The notes under the pieces are model-generated. The model did not search any database, was not told the origin of the DNA, and saw nothing but the letters and a program-made list of their open reading frames with translations. This document shows positions 1 to 7,826 of a stretch of DNA of 48,081 nucleotides, piece by piece. This DNA comes from Mollicutes bacterium (GTDB lineage: Bacteria > Bacillota_I > Bacilli_A > Izemoplasmatales > Izemoplasmataceae): contig PWHE01000006.1 in assembly GCA_003554735.1 (NCBI GenBank), positions 1 to 48,081 on the forward strand, written 5' to 3'. How positions within the stretch are numbered: position 1 is the stretch's first letter; the number at the start of each line of letters is the position of its first letter. The position numbers and the translations under genes were made by a program.

Positions 1-38
1 GGAAGGCCTTTGAACAGACTCTTAAATCCAAGAAGTAG
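1..38 (+). CDS. C-terminal end of an upstream gene (probably sufU)
   Basis: Only the last eleven codons are present (frame 3), ending in TAG at 36-38, eight bases before sufB. The residues visible ([11 protein letters not shown]) do not identify a family. In Bacillota, sufU commonly sits directly before sufB, so sufU is the best guess from position alone. Confidence 0.4.
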   Translation, partial: KAFEQTLKSKK

Positions 39-46
39 GTGTTAAT

Positions 47-1462
47 ATGAGCAGTGATCAAACCAAAAAAGAAATAGAGCGCATCATCGGTGATTACAAG
101 TACGGCTTCAAGACGGAAACCCAAAGCGTCCTTGATACCGGAAAAGGTGTCAACGAAAACGTCGTGCGCGAAATCAGCAAAATCAAGAAAGAACCCGAGT
201 GGATGCTACAGTATCGCCTCGAGGCCTACAATAGATTCAAAAACATCCCGAATCCGACCTGGGGACCCGGGCTTCACCACATCAACTTTGATGACATCAC
301 GTATTATGTGAAGCCTTCTGAACGCATGGAAAAATCCTGGGACGATGTGCCCGGAGAAATCAAGGAGACCTTCGACAAATTGGGCATTCCCAAAGCGGAA
401 CAGGAATTTCTGGCCGGTGTGGGTGCTCAGTTCGAAAGCGAGGTCGTCTATCATTCCAGCATCGAAGAACTTGAAGAACAAGGCGTCATCTTCACCGATA
501 CGGACACCGCCCTCAAAGAATACCCTGAACTGTTCAGGGAGTATTTCGCACAAGTCATTCCTTCCGACGACAATAAATACGCCGCCCTGAACGGCGCGGT
601 ATGGAGCGGCGGGTCGTTCATATACGTTCCCAAAGGTGTGAAAGTCGAAAAACCGCTTCAGTCCTATTTCCGTATCAATAGCGAACAGATGGGCCAGTTC
701 GAACGGACCCTGATCATCGTCGATGAAGGCGCGTCGCTTCACTACGTGGAGGGGTGCACCGCACCGATTTATACCACGGATTCACTGCATGCGGCCACCG
801 TCGAGATCTTTGTCCGCAAAGGCGGACACGCCCGCTACACAACCATTCAAAACTGGGCCGCAAACATCGTGAACCTCGTAACCAAACGCGCCCTCGTCGA
901 AGAGGACGGACACATGGAATGGGTCGATGGCAACATCGGAAGCGGCATCAACATGAAATATCCTTCATGCATCCTGAAAGGCGATCGCGCCAAGGGGACC
1001 ACCATTTCCATCGCGTTCGCCGGCAAGAACATGCATCAGGATACCGGTGCGAAAATGATCCACCTCGGCAAAGACACCACAAGCTCCATCGTCAGTAAGT
1101 CGATGAGCGCCAAAGGCGGAAAAGTCAACTACCGAGGCATGATCCATCACACGAAAAACGCCACCGGGGCCAAAAGCAACGTCGAATGCGACACGATCAT
1201 CCTCGATGATGAGTCCTATTCCGACACCTTGCCCTATAACATCGTCAAGAACAACCTCGCAACCGTACAACACGAAGCGAGCGTCTCCAAAGTCAGCGAA
1301 GAACAACTGTTCTATCTGATGAGTCGCGGGTTGAGCGAGGAAGAAGCGACTGAAATGATCATCATGGGCTTCATTGAACCGTTCGCCAAAGAGCTTCCCA
1401 TGGAATACGCGGTCGAACTCAATCAGCTCATCAAACTCGAAATGGAAGGGTCCATCGGCTGA
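47..1462 (+). CDS. sufB: SufB, Fe-S cluster assembly scaffold
   Basis: SufB is the scaffold subunit of the SufBCD complex, on which Fe-S clusters are assembled in the cytoplasm before delivery to apo-proteins. The 471-residue product matches the usual family length (about 465) and is recognisable throughout, including the middle segment [14 protein letters not shown]-like and the C-terminal half ending in the typical [19 protein letters not shown] stretch. It starts at ATG 47, eight bases after the stop of an upstream gene, so it is the distal gene of a suf operon mostly outside the window. The many ferredoxin-type and radical-SAM enzymes in this region would be clients. No convincing terminator follows. 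Confidence 0.95.
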   Translation: MSSDQTKKEIERIIGDYKYGFKTETQSVLDTGKGVNENVVREISKIKKEPEWMLQYRLEAYNRFKNIPNPTWGPGLHHINFDDITYYVKPSERMEKSWDDVPGEIKETFDKLGIPKAEQEFLAGVGAQFESEVVYHSSIEELEEQGVIFTDTDTALKEYPELFREYFAQVIPSDDNKYAALNGAVWSGGSFIYVPKGVKVEKPLQSYFRINSEQMGQFERTLIIVDEGASLHYVEGCTAPIYTTDSLHAATVEIFVRKGGHARYTTIQNWAANIVNLVTKRALVEEDGHMEWVDGNIGSGINMKYPSCILKGDRAKGTTISIAFAGKNMHQDTGAKMIHLGKDTTSSIVSKSMSAKGGKVNYRGMIHHTKNATGAKSNVECDTIILDDESYSDTLPYNIVKNNLATVQHEASVSKVSEEQLFYLMSRGLSEEEATEMIIMGFIEPFAKELPMEYAVELNQLIKLEMEGSIG

Positions 1463-1493
1463 TGGCCCCTTTTTCTTTCCGGAAGATAATGTC

Positions 1494-1507
1494 TAAAAGC
1501 GTTCTCA
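1494..1507 (+). promoter_or_regulatory. weak cre-like site upstream of tkt
   Basis: TAAAAGCGTTCTCA matches 12 of 14 positions of the CcpA consensus TGWAARCGYTWNCW. It is centred about 45 bases before the predicted tkt transcription start, just upstream of the -35 region. Functional use is inferred only. Confidence 0.35.
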
Positions 1508-1510
1508 TCC

Positions 1511-1539
1511 TTTAATTTTGGTTTCGTTTCATGTATAAT
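1511..1539 (+). promoter_or_regulatory. tkt promoter
   Basis: A perfect -10 hexamer TATAAT lies at 1534-1539 with a poor -35 (TTTAAT, 1511-1516) at 17 bp spacing. It overlaps the in-frame ATG at 1531, which argues that this ATG is not the start of tkt. Confidence 0.6.
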
Positions 1540-1578
1540 TACTATGATAAACTCATTGAGAAAGCAGAGGAGATAACC

Positions 1579-3522
1579 ATGGAAAAAAGCATCAATGCCA
1601 TTCGCTTCCTTGGCCTGGACATGGTCAACGAAGCGAACTCCGGCCACCCCGGCATCGTCTTGGGCGCTGCGCCGGTCATGTATCAACTGTTCACCAAGCA
1701 TCTGAAAGCCAACCCCGCATCATCCAAGTGGTTCGACCGCGACCGTTTTGTTCTGTCCGCGGGACACGGAAGCGCACTGTTATATGCGACGCTTCATTTT
1801 GCGGGATACGACATCTCGATGGACGACCTCAAAGCCTTCCGGAAAACCGACTCGATTACGCCGGGGCATCCCGAATATGGTGATACCGACGGTGTGGAAG
1901 CGACCACCGGTCCGCTCGGACAGGGCATTTCCAACGCAGTCGGCATGGCCATCGCGGAAAAACACCTGAGACACCGCTACAACAAGAAGAACCTGAATGT
2001 CATCGACCACTACACTTACACCCTTTGCGGCGATGGCGACCTGCAGGAAGGCGTCGCGCTTGAAAGCATGTCCATCGCCGGACATTATGCGCTTGAACGA
2101 CTCATTGTCCTCTTCGATTCGAACGATGTCCAACTGGATGGACCGACGTCCGACGCATACAGCGATGACATCAAGAAAAAAGTCGAGTCCATGAACTGGG
2201 ACTATCAGCTTGTCGAGGACGCGAATGATCTCGAAGCGATCGACAAAGCGATCGAGCACGCGAAAACAACCGATACACCAAGCTTCATCGAAATCAAAAG
2301 CGTCATCGGCTATGGATCTTCTGTCGCCGGTACGTCCAAAGCGCATGGCGCACCGATCGGCAAAGAAGAGACCGAAAAAATGCGCAAGGATTTCGGGTAT
2401 GAGTACGGCGTCTTTGAAACGCCCGAAGCGGTCTACCACGATTTCATGAGTAAAATCAAAGAGCGTGGCGAAGACGCTGAAAATGAATGGCGCGCGACCA
2501 TGGACGAATATGCGGAACTCTATCCCAAGGAGTTCGGCGAACTCGAACACATCATCGAGAAGCACGTCGATGTCGATTTCGACAAACTGCTTCCCCACCC
2601 TGAAATCGGAACCTCTGAAGCCACCCGTGCAAGCGGGGGCAAAGCGGTAGAGACACTGTCAAAAGCCATCCCTGAGATGATCGGTGGGTCTGCGGACCTT
2701 TCGGGTTCGACGAAAGTCAAGGGAATCGAAGGCAACTTCACCAAAGAGAATCCGGCCGGACGCAACGTCAACTATGGCGTCAGAGAGCATGCGATGGCCG
2801 CCATCACGAACGGCCTTGTACTCCATAACATGAAAGGTTTCAGCGGTGGATTCTTCATCTTCAGCGACTACATGAAACCATCCATCCGCCTAGCCGCCCT
2901 TTCCGAGATTCCATCGATCTTTATCTTTACACACGACAGCGTCGGCGTCGGTGAAGACGGTCCGACCCATGAACCCGTCGAGCAGCTTGCGGTCTTCCGC
3001 AGCACACCGAAAATCACCACCATGCGCCCCGCTCACGCTGGCGAGGTGAACCACGCGATGCGCTACGCGCTCACCCAGCGCAATACGCCCAGCGCCATCG
3101 TCCTGACAAGACAGAATGTGACCGTCACCCATGAAGTCGCTTATGAGGACTTTGCGAAAGGCGCCTATATCGTTAAAGATCATAAAGAATTCGACGGCAT
3201 CCTGATCGCCACCGGAAGCGAAGTCGAACTCGCGCTAGAAACGGCCGACTATCTTGAAACCGAAAAAGGTCTGAAAGTCCGTGTAGTCTCTATGCCATCG
3301 ATGGAACTCTTTGATGCGCAAAGCGACAAATACCGACAAAAAATTCTGCCTAAGGGTGTCAAAACCCTGGCCGTGGAACTCGGCAGCCCGCAGATGTGGT
3401 ACAAATACGCCGATGACGCCTTCGGCATTACCCGTTTCGGAAAGAGCGGAAAAGGCGCCGAAGTCATCAAATCGCTCGGCTTCACCAAAGAAAACATTGC
3501 AGACCGTTTCCTCAAACTGTAA
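1579..3522 (+). CDS. tkt: Transketolase
   Basis: Thiamine-diphosphate enzyme of the non-oxidative pentose phosphate pathway that moves two-carbon ketol units between sugar phosphates. The 647-residue product shows the order N-terminal TPP-binding region (NSGHPG near residue 25, GDGDLQEG near 150), pyrimidine-binding domain (GVREHAMAAI) and C-terminal domain. An in-frame ATG at 1531 lies inside the promoter; ATG 1579 has a GAGGAG Shine-Dalgarno at 1567-1572 with six-base spacing and gives the usual family N-terminus, so it is chosen. Transcribed alone: it has its own promoter and a strong terminator at 3533-3562. Confidence 0.95.
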   Translation: MEKSINAIRFLGLDMVNEANSGHPGIVLGAAPVMYQLFTKHLKANPASSKWFDRDRFVLSAGHGSALLYATLHFAGYDISMDDLKAFRKTDSITPGHPEYGDTDGVEATTGPLGQGISNAVGMAIAEKHLRHRYNKKNLNVIDHYTYTLCGDGDLQEGVALESMSIAGHYALERLIVLFDSNDVQLDGPTSDAYSDDIKKKVESMNWDYQLVEDANDLEAIDKAIEHAKTTDTPSFIEIKSVIGYGSSVAGTSKAHGAPIGKEETEKMRKDFGYEYGVFETPEAVYHDFMSKIKERGEDAENEWRATMDEYAELYPKEFGELEHIIEKHVDVDFDKLLPHPEIGTSEATRASGGKAVETLSKAIPEMIGGSADLSGSTKVKGIEGNFTKENPAGRNVNYGVREHAMAAITNGLVLHNMKGFSGGFFIFSDYMKPSIRLAALSEIPSIFIFTHDSVGVGEDGPTHEPVEQLAVFRSTPKITTMRPAHAGEVNHAMRYALTQRNTPSAIVLTRQNVTVTHEVAYEDFAKGAYIVKDHKEFDGILIATGSEVELALETADYLETEKGLKVRVVSMPSMELFDAQSDKYRQKILPKGVKTLAVELGSPQMWYKYADDAFGITRFGKSGKGAEVIKSLGFTKENIADRFLKL

Positions 3523-3532
3523 ATATCAGCGA

Positions 3533-3562
3533 AGCGCAACCATCAGCGGTTGCGCTTTTTTT
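3533..3562 (+). terminator. tkt intrinsic terminator
   Basis: A 9-bp perfect stem (AGCGCAACC / GGTTGCGCT) with a six-base loop is followed by a run of seven T. Confidence 0.9.
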
Positions 3563-3596
3563 GATAAATATTCACCGAAAACGAACGGGAGGCCTC

Positions 3597-4022
3597 ATGA
3601 ACTATATACGCAAACACAGTGCCGGTGTTGAAGTGCACCGGGATGAATCGCTTCAGATCGTCAAACAGTCACTAAGGAAGCATCTTGATGCGCTCGTCAT
3701 TCCTACGCTCTCCACGGTCGAAGGCAGGAAAAAAGCCATAAGCGCCATTACAGGCATGAAGCGGAATGTCCCGGTTTATGTGAACGATGAATGTTGTCTG
3801 ATTCCCTTGATCGCAGAACGGGAATGGAACGCACTATTCATCAATTATTTCACTGTACTGGAAGTTGAAATGACCGCAGATAATCAATGCGACGTACGCT
3901 TTGCCGATGGGTCCGTGCTCACCGCACCGCTTTCTTCAAAAAAGGTCCTAAACCGATTGAACCGTTGCACTGAACTCTTGCAATGTCTGCAACAAAGAAA
4001 ACTTTCTGAAAACGTTTTTTAG
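3597..4022 (+). CDS. ComK-like transcription factor
   Basis: The 141-residue product resembles the core of ComK, the Bacillus competence transcription factor. The likeness is in the order of short blocks: a GRKKAI segment near residue 43-48 (GRKAGT in ComK), then a P-V-Y-V-N strand, then a L-I-P-L-I-(x4)-W-N block that parallels ComK's FLFPTLSS...C-GWI, then a strand-rich part with D-V-x-F-x-D-G-S ending at LNRLNRC. It is shorter than Bacillus subtilis ComK (192 residues), mostly at the C-terminus. ATG 3597 is chosen because GGGAGG at 3587-3592 precedes it; the longer frame from 3561 begins inside the upstream terminator. No other competence genes adjoin it. The family assignment is by eye and should be confirmed. 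Confidence 0.65.
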   Translation: MNYIRKHSAGVEVHRDESLQIVKQSLRKHLDALVIPTLSTVEGRKKAISAITGMKRNVPVYVNDECCLIPLIAEREWNALFINYFTVLEVEMTADNQCDVRFADGSVLTAPLSSKKVLNRLNRCTELLQCLQQRKLSENVF

Positions 4023-4024
4023 CA

Positions 4025-4040
4025 AAGAAAGCGCTTTACA
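4025..4040 (+). promoter_or_regulatory. cre-like palindrome upstream of pgk
   Basis: The segment holds the palindrome AAAGCGCTTT, core of CcpA cre sites, with 11 of 14 matches to the consensus. Its centre is about 57 bases before the predicted pgk transcription start, the spacing at which CcpA activates ackA in B. subtilis. An activating role is inferred. Confidence 0.45.
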
Positions 4041-4076
4041 TGCCGGGGTTTGTTAGATTTTCCCGGCGATATCTTG

Positions 4077-4082
4077 TATAAT
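4077..4082 (+). promoter_or_regulatory. -10 box of the pgk operon promoter
   Basis: Perfect TATAAT 43 bases before the pgk start codon. No good -35 is visible 16-18 bp upstream, consistent with an activator-dependent promoter. Confidence 0.6.
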
Positions 4083-4124
4083 ATGTGTGGATAAAACGAC
4101 TATGTAATAAAGGAGAATGAATCA

Positions 4125-5318
4125 ATGGCTAAAAAAACGATTCGCGATTTGAATGTGACAGGAAAGACGGTTCTTGTACGTGTGGACTTCAACGTCCCCA
4201 TGAAAGACGGTGAGGTCAGCGATGACAACCGCATCCGTCAAGCACTGCCTACAATCAATTCACTGATCGAGAAAAACGGCAAGGTTGTGCTTTTTTCACA
4301 TCTGGGCAGAATCAAAGAAGAAGCCGACAAGGAAGGAAAATCATTGAAACCTGTGGCGGAGAAGCTCTCAGAACATCTCGGGCGCCCCGTCAAATTCGTA
4401 CCATATACCAGAGGTACCGAACTGGAGACAGCCATCGCATCGATGCAAGTCGGCGATGTGCTGATGTTTGAAAATACCCGTTTTGAGGACATCGACGGCA
4501 AAAAAGAAAGCAAAAACGATCCTGAACTCGGAAAATACTGGGCTTCGCTCGGAGACGTATTCGTCAATGACGCGTTTGGAACCGCGCACCGTGAGCATGC
4601 TTCAAATGTCGGCATCGCACGCAACATCGACGAAGTCGCAGCCGGGTTGCTTCTGGAGAAGGAGATCAAGTTCATCGGCGGTGCTGTTGAAAACCCAGAT
4701 CGACCATTTTATGCAATTCTTGGCGGTGCCAAAGTATCCGACAAGATCGGTGTCATTGAGAACCTTCTCGACAAGGCCGACAAAGTTCTTATCGGAGGCG
4801 GCATGAGCTACACGTTCATGAAAGCTCAAGGATATGAAATCGGAACCAGTCTTGTTGAAAACGACAAACTCGACCTCGCGAAACGTCTGCTTGAAAAAGG
4901 CAAGGACAAACTGGTGCTTCCGGTTGATTTCAAACTGACCAAAGAGTTCGCTGAAGACGCCGAATACCGTCTCGGTCGTTATGATGACTTCAAGCCGGAT
5001 GAAATGGGTCTGGATATCGGGGATGAGACACTCAAACGCTATCAGGACATGCTCAAAGAAGCGAAAACCGTCGTATGGAACGGTCCGGTCGGCGTGTTTG
5101 AATTCGAGAAGTACGCACAAGGAACCTTAGGCATTCTCGAAACACTTGCGTCGCTCAAAGATACTAGCACCATCCTTGGTGGCGGCGACTCAGCGGCTGC
5201 GGCCATTTCGCTCGGTTACGAAGATGCGATTACGCATATCTCCACCGGCGGTGGCGCATCGCTTGAATACCTCGAAGGCAAATCCCTTCCCGGCATTGAT
5301 GCCGTGGACGACAAGTAA
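4125..5318 (+). CDS. pgk: Phosphoglycerate kinase
   Basis: Glycolytic kinase transferring phosphate from 1,3-bisphosphoglycerate to ADP. The 397-residue product has the expected length and landmarks: RVDFNVP near residue 22, SHLGR near 59, the hinge and the nucleotide-binding GGGDSAAA near the C-terminus. AAAGGAG precedes ATG 4125. It is the first gene of a three-gene unit with an HPr-like gene (11-base gap) and tpiA. gap, commonly its partner in Bacillota, is not here. A cre-like palindrome sits upstream of its promoter. Confidence 0.97.
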   Translation: MAKKTIRDLNVTGKTVLVRVDFNVPMKDGEVSDDNRIRQALPTINSLIEKNGKVVLFSHLGRIKEEADKEGKSLKPVAEKLSEHLGRPVKFVPYTRGTELETAIASMQVGDVLMFENTRFEDIDGKKESKNDPELGKYWASLGDVFVNDAFGTAHREHASNVGIARNIDEVAAGLLLEKEIKFIGGAVENPDRPFYAILGGAKVSDKIGVIENLLDKADKVLIGGGMSYTFMKAQGYEIGTSLVENDKLDLAKRLLEKGKDKLVLPVDFKLTKEFAEDAEYRLGRYDDFKPDEMGLDIGDETLKRYQDMLKEAKTVVWNGPVGVFEFEKYAQGTLGILETLASLKDTSTILGGGDSAAAAISLGYEDAITHISTGGGASLEYLEGKSLPGIDAVDDK

Positions 5319-5329
5319 GGTGAAATAAT

Positions 5330-5575
5330 ATGAAGAAGCAGATTGTCATCAACAGCACCATCGGACTGCATGCACAGCTGGCTGCCAAATTGGTGGATGT
5401 GACCAGCAATTATCATGCTGATGTCCGTATCGAGTACGCTGATCAGACAGTCGACGCCAAGAGCGTCCTCGGTCTGATGAGTCTTGCGGTGCCGAGCGGC
5501 GAGAACATCAACGTGATCGCCGAAGGCGAAGATGCAGACAAGGCCATTCAGGAAATCGAAAAAATACTGGAATAA
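5330..5575 (+). CDS. HPr-like phosphocarrier / Crh-like paralogue
   Basis: An 81-residue HPr-fold protein. HPr relays phosphate from PTS enzyme I to sugar permeases through an active-site histidine, and in Bacillota is also phosphorylated on a serine by HPr kinase to become the CcpA co-repressor. The serine context is intact (AKS-VLGLMSLA, Ser45). The histidine is present in GLHA (His14), but the usual GLHARPA loop reads GLHAQLA: the conserved Arg and Pro that support phosphotransfer are replaced by Gln and Leu. This suggests a mainly regulatory role, as with Bacillus Crh, which lost the histidine instead. Its place between pgk and tpiA ties it to glycolysis. Whether a standard HPr exists elsewhere in the genome cannot be seen. 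Confidence 0.85.
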   Translation: MKKQIVINSTIGLHAQLAAKLVDVTSNYHADVRIEYADQTVDAKSVLGLMSLAVPSGENINVIAEGEDADKAIQEIEKILE

Positions 5576-5588
5576 GGTGGAAATGACC

Positions 5589-6356
5589 ATGCGAAAACCA
5601 ATCATCGCAGGAAACTGGAAGATGCACAAGACAAGGGATGAAGCCCTGCAGTTCATCTATAACGTCAACTTGAAAGTGCCGAACAAAGAGTATGTCGAAT
5701 CTGTGGTTTGCGCGCAGGCTCCGGTTCTCAGAGACCTTGTCAAACGTCAAGGTGAAAATCTGCGGATCGGCGCACAGACCATGCACGAACAGACAGAAGG
5801 CGCATTTACAGGTGAAGTGTCGGCCGCCCTGCTTGAAGACCTCAATGTTGATTATGTCATCATCGGGCACAGCGAGCGTCGCGAATACTATAATGAGACC
5901 GACGAGGGTGTCAATAAGAAGATTCATCAGGCGTTCCGCTATGACCTTGTCCCGATCGCCTGTGTCGGCGAATCGCTTGAGATCCGTGAAAAAGGCGAGA
6001 CGGACGCTTTCGTCTCGAACCAGGTCAAAGCGGCCCTCAAAGGGCTTACGGACGACCAGGTCAAGAATCTTGTCATCGCCTATGAGCCGATCTGGGCCAT
6101 CGGCACCGGCAAGACAGCAACTCCAGAAGAAGCCAACAATGCCATAAAAAGCATTCGTTCGGTCATTACTGAAATGTATGATGCCGGTGTCAGTGACGAA
6201 ACCCGTATTCTTTACGGAGGCAGCGTGAAACCCGCAAACATCGACGATCTGCTCGCGCAAAGCGACATCGACGGTGCGCTTGTTGGTGGCGCCTCGTTGA
6301 ATGCGCAGGATTTCCTCACACTTGTGAACAGTGCACAAGCCAAAGTCGATCAATAA
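5589..6356 (+). CDS. tpiA: Triosephosphate isomerase
   Basis: Glycolytic isomerase interconverting dihydroxyacetone phosphate and glyceraldehyde-3-phosphate. The 255-residue TIM barrel carries the N-terminal GNWKMHK with the substrate lysine, the catalytic histidine in IIGHSERR, the catalytic glutamate in AYEPIWAIGTGK and the phosphate loop YGGSVKP. ATG 5589 is chosen over 5583 because AAGGTGG at 5574-5580 sits eight bases before it. It starts within 14 bases of the HPr-like stop and ends the operon at a terminator. Confidence 0.97.
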   Translation: MRKPIIAGNWKMHKTRDEALQFIYNVNLKVPNKEYVESVVCAQAPVLRDLVKRQGENLRIGAQTMHEQTEGAFTGEVSAALLEDLNVDYVIIGHSERREYYNETDEGVNKKIHQAFRYDLVPIACVGESLEIREKGETDAFVSNQVKAALKGLTDDQVKNLVIAYEPIWAIGTGKTATPEEANNAIKSIRSVITEMYDAGVSDETRILYGGSVKPANIDDLLAQSDIDGALVGGASLNAQDFLTLVNSAQAKVDQ

Positions 6357-6366
6357 TATGCGCTGA

Positions 6367-6396
6367 AGCGTCACATCCATATGTGGCGCTTTTTTT
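6367..6396 (+). terminator. pgk-tpiA operon terminator
   Basis: A 10-bp stem (AGCGTCACAT / ATGTGGCGCT, one G-T pair) with a four-base loop, followed by seven T. Confidence 0.9.
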
Positions 6397-6408
6397 ATTA
6401 GGAGCGAA

Positions 6409-6440
6409 CAAAAAAACCGTTCGATCGAATCGAACGGTTT
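6409..6440 (-). terminator. rpsD terminator
   Basis: A 12-bp perfect stem (AAACCGTTCGAT / ATCGAACGGTTT, loop CGA) lies between convergent tpiA and rpsD; on the minus strand it ends in a T run, so it terminates rpsD. Confidence 0.9.
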
Positions 6441-6463
6441 GATATGAATGTAAAAATTATGTC

Positions 6464-7063
6464 TTAGCGGTTGTAGTATTCAACGATGAGGTTCTCTTTG
6501 ATGTCAGAGAGAATCTCTTTGCGTTCGGGAAGACGCTGGAATGAGAAAGCTTTCTTTTCGTCATCGAACTTGATGAAATCAAGACGCTCTACCACATTGT
6601 CCAGGTTGTCCAGAATCGTCGAGAGCTTTTGTGAACGCTCTTTGAGCGAAACAGTAGAACCGACTTTGACACGGTACGATGGAATGTCGACTTTTTTGCC
6701 GTCAACCATGAAATGTCCATGATTGACCAGTTGGCGTGCTTGACGGCGTGTCTTGGCGAACCCTGCGCGGTACACGAGGTTGTCCAGACGGCTTTCAAGC
6801 AGGAACAGGAAATTCTCGCCATGACGGCCAGCCATCTTGTTCGCTTCGTCGAACGTCTTTTTGAACTGACGTTCGTTCACTCCATAGGTGAAACGCACCT
6901 TTTGTTTTTCCTGAAGCTGTGTAGCGTACTCGCTGAGTTTGGTGCGACGTTGACCATGCTGCCCTGGTGGATAAGGACGCTTGCCGAGTTCTTTACCGCT
7001 TTCAAGGGTCGAATAATTCAAACGTCTTGAAATTTTCCACTGCGGTCCGGTATATCTAGCCAT
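6464..7063 (-). CDS. rpsD: 30S ribosomal protein S4
   Basis: Primary 16S rRNA-binding protein that nucleates small-subunit assembly. The 199-residue product begins [15 protein letters not shown] as in Bacillota S4, contains the [13 protein letters not shown]4 RNA-binding domain, and ends in the usual basic tail. It lacks the N-terminal zinc cysteines found in some lineages. AAAGGAGG lies before the start. It stands alone on the minus strand with its own strong promoter and a leader of about 170 bases, a layout used for S4 autoregulation in Bacillus; the terminator follows directly. Confidence 0.97.
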   Translation of the reverse strand: MARYTGPQWKISRRLNYSTLESGKELGKRPYPPGQHGQRRTKLSEYATQLQEKQKVRFTYGVNERQFKKTFDEANKMAGRHGENFLFLLESRLDNLVYRAGFAKTRRQARQLVNHGHFMVDGKKVDIPSYRVKVGSTVSLKERSQKLSTILDNLDNVVERLDFIKFDDEKKAFSFQRLPERKEILSDIKENLIVEYYNR

Positions 7064-7236
7064 ACGTATTGCCTCCTTTAGAATTATTTGCGTTAAAAGA
7101 AGTTCACTCGCCTATAAGGACAGAACAATGTCGACGGTTCATCTCGCCAGCAGAGACTACTTGGTTCCCTTCACCAAGGAAGGATCGTTCAGCGGTCTTA
7201 TAAGACAAAAGTGCAGCTGCCTTTATTACGCATGCG
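7064..7236 (-). promoter_or_regulatory. rpsD mRNA leader, probable S4 autoregulatory region
   Basis: About 170 bases of untranslated leader separate the promoter from rpsD. It contains a hairpin (CTTGGT ... ACCAAG at 7161-7179) and two copies of a GGCGAG(A)TGAAC motif (minus strand, at 7137-7148 and 7102-7112). S4 represses its own synthesis by binding such leaders in Bacillus; that it does so here is inferred. Confidence 0.5.
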
Positions 7237-7241
7237 CAAGT

Positions 7242-7270
7242 ATTATATTAGAATTAGCTCATATTGTCAA
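7242..7270 (-). promoter_or_regulatory. rpsD promoter, consensus sigma-A
   Basis: On the minus strand a perfect TTGACA (7265-7270) is separated by 17 bp from a perfect TATAAT (7242-7247). The -35 box lies inside the last codons of the upstream reductase gene. It is the best promoter in the window. Confidence 0.9.
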
Positions 7271-7736
7271 CAAGCAATTGCGCGACTTTTTCAAGGTGTT
7301 TCTGGTCCGTTTCGTCGAACCTCGAAAGCACGGGGGCATCAATGTCCAATACCCCGATCAGGCTGCCTTTGCGCAAAAGCGGAATGACGATTTCGCTTTG
7401 CGAGTCGGAATCACAGGTGATGTGTCCTTCAAACTGGTTGACATCATCCACACGGACGGTCTTTTGATTGATTGCCGCGTGGCCGCACACGCCGCTTCCC
7501 ATCAGGATTTTGGTGCAGGCCGCCTTGCCTTGGAAGGGCCCAAGGAAAAGGTCATCGCCGTGTTTGATGTAAAACCCGACCCAGTTGATGTCATCGAGGA
7601 AATAATCAAGGATGGCGGTGGCGTTGGCAAGTGTCGTGTACCACGGGTCGTCCTTGTTGATATAATAGGGGAGTGTCTCGAGCAGTTTCTGATAATTTTC
7701 GTTCTTGTTTTCGCTTTTTTCAACGGGTATGAACAT
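7254..7736 (-). CDS. Free methionine-R-sulfoxide reductase (GAF domain)
   Basis: Reduces free L-methionine-(R)-sulfoxide with thioredoxin. The 160-residue protein is a single GAF domain with the family blocks WVGFYI, LGPFQGKAACT, GSGVCG, HITCDS.SQSEIV and GVLDID. The three cysteines at 74, 84 and 108 are spaced exactly as the Cys84/94/118 set of the E. coli enzyme, so activity is expected. An AGGTGA Shine-Dalgarno precedes the start. It is divergent from thiI and lies upstream of rpsD, whose promoter overlaps its 3' end. Confidence 0.92.
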   Translation of the reverse strand: MFIPVEKSENKNENYQKLLETLPYYINKDDPWYTTLANATAILDYFLDDINWVGFYIKHGDDLFLGPFQGKAACTKILMGSGVCGHAAINQKTVRVDDVNQFEGHITCDSDSQSEIVIPLLRKGSLIGVLDIDAPVLSRFDETDQKHLEKVAQLLVDNMS

Positions 7737-7790
7737 GTTGTATCACCTCATGGAAATGATATAAAAGATTTCATGATAATGCAATGAATA

Positions 7791-7799
7791 TGATACAAT
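7791..7799 (+). promoter_or_regulatory. thiI promoter, extended -10
   Basis: TGATACAAT is an extended -10 (TGn plus TACAAT) 28 bases before thiI. No clear -35. Confidence 0.6.
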
Positions 7800-7826
7800 A
7801 TAGTAGATTTAACTGAGGTGAATACT

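Noticed and set aside
1531-1578. Upstream start for transketolase at ATG 1531
   Set aside because: This ATG overlaps the -10 box and has no Shine-Dalgarno, while ATG 1579 has an ideal one.
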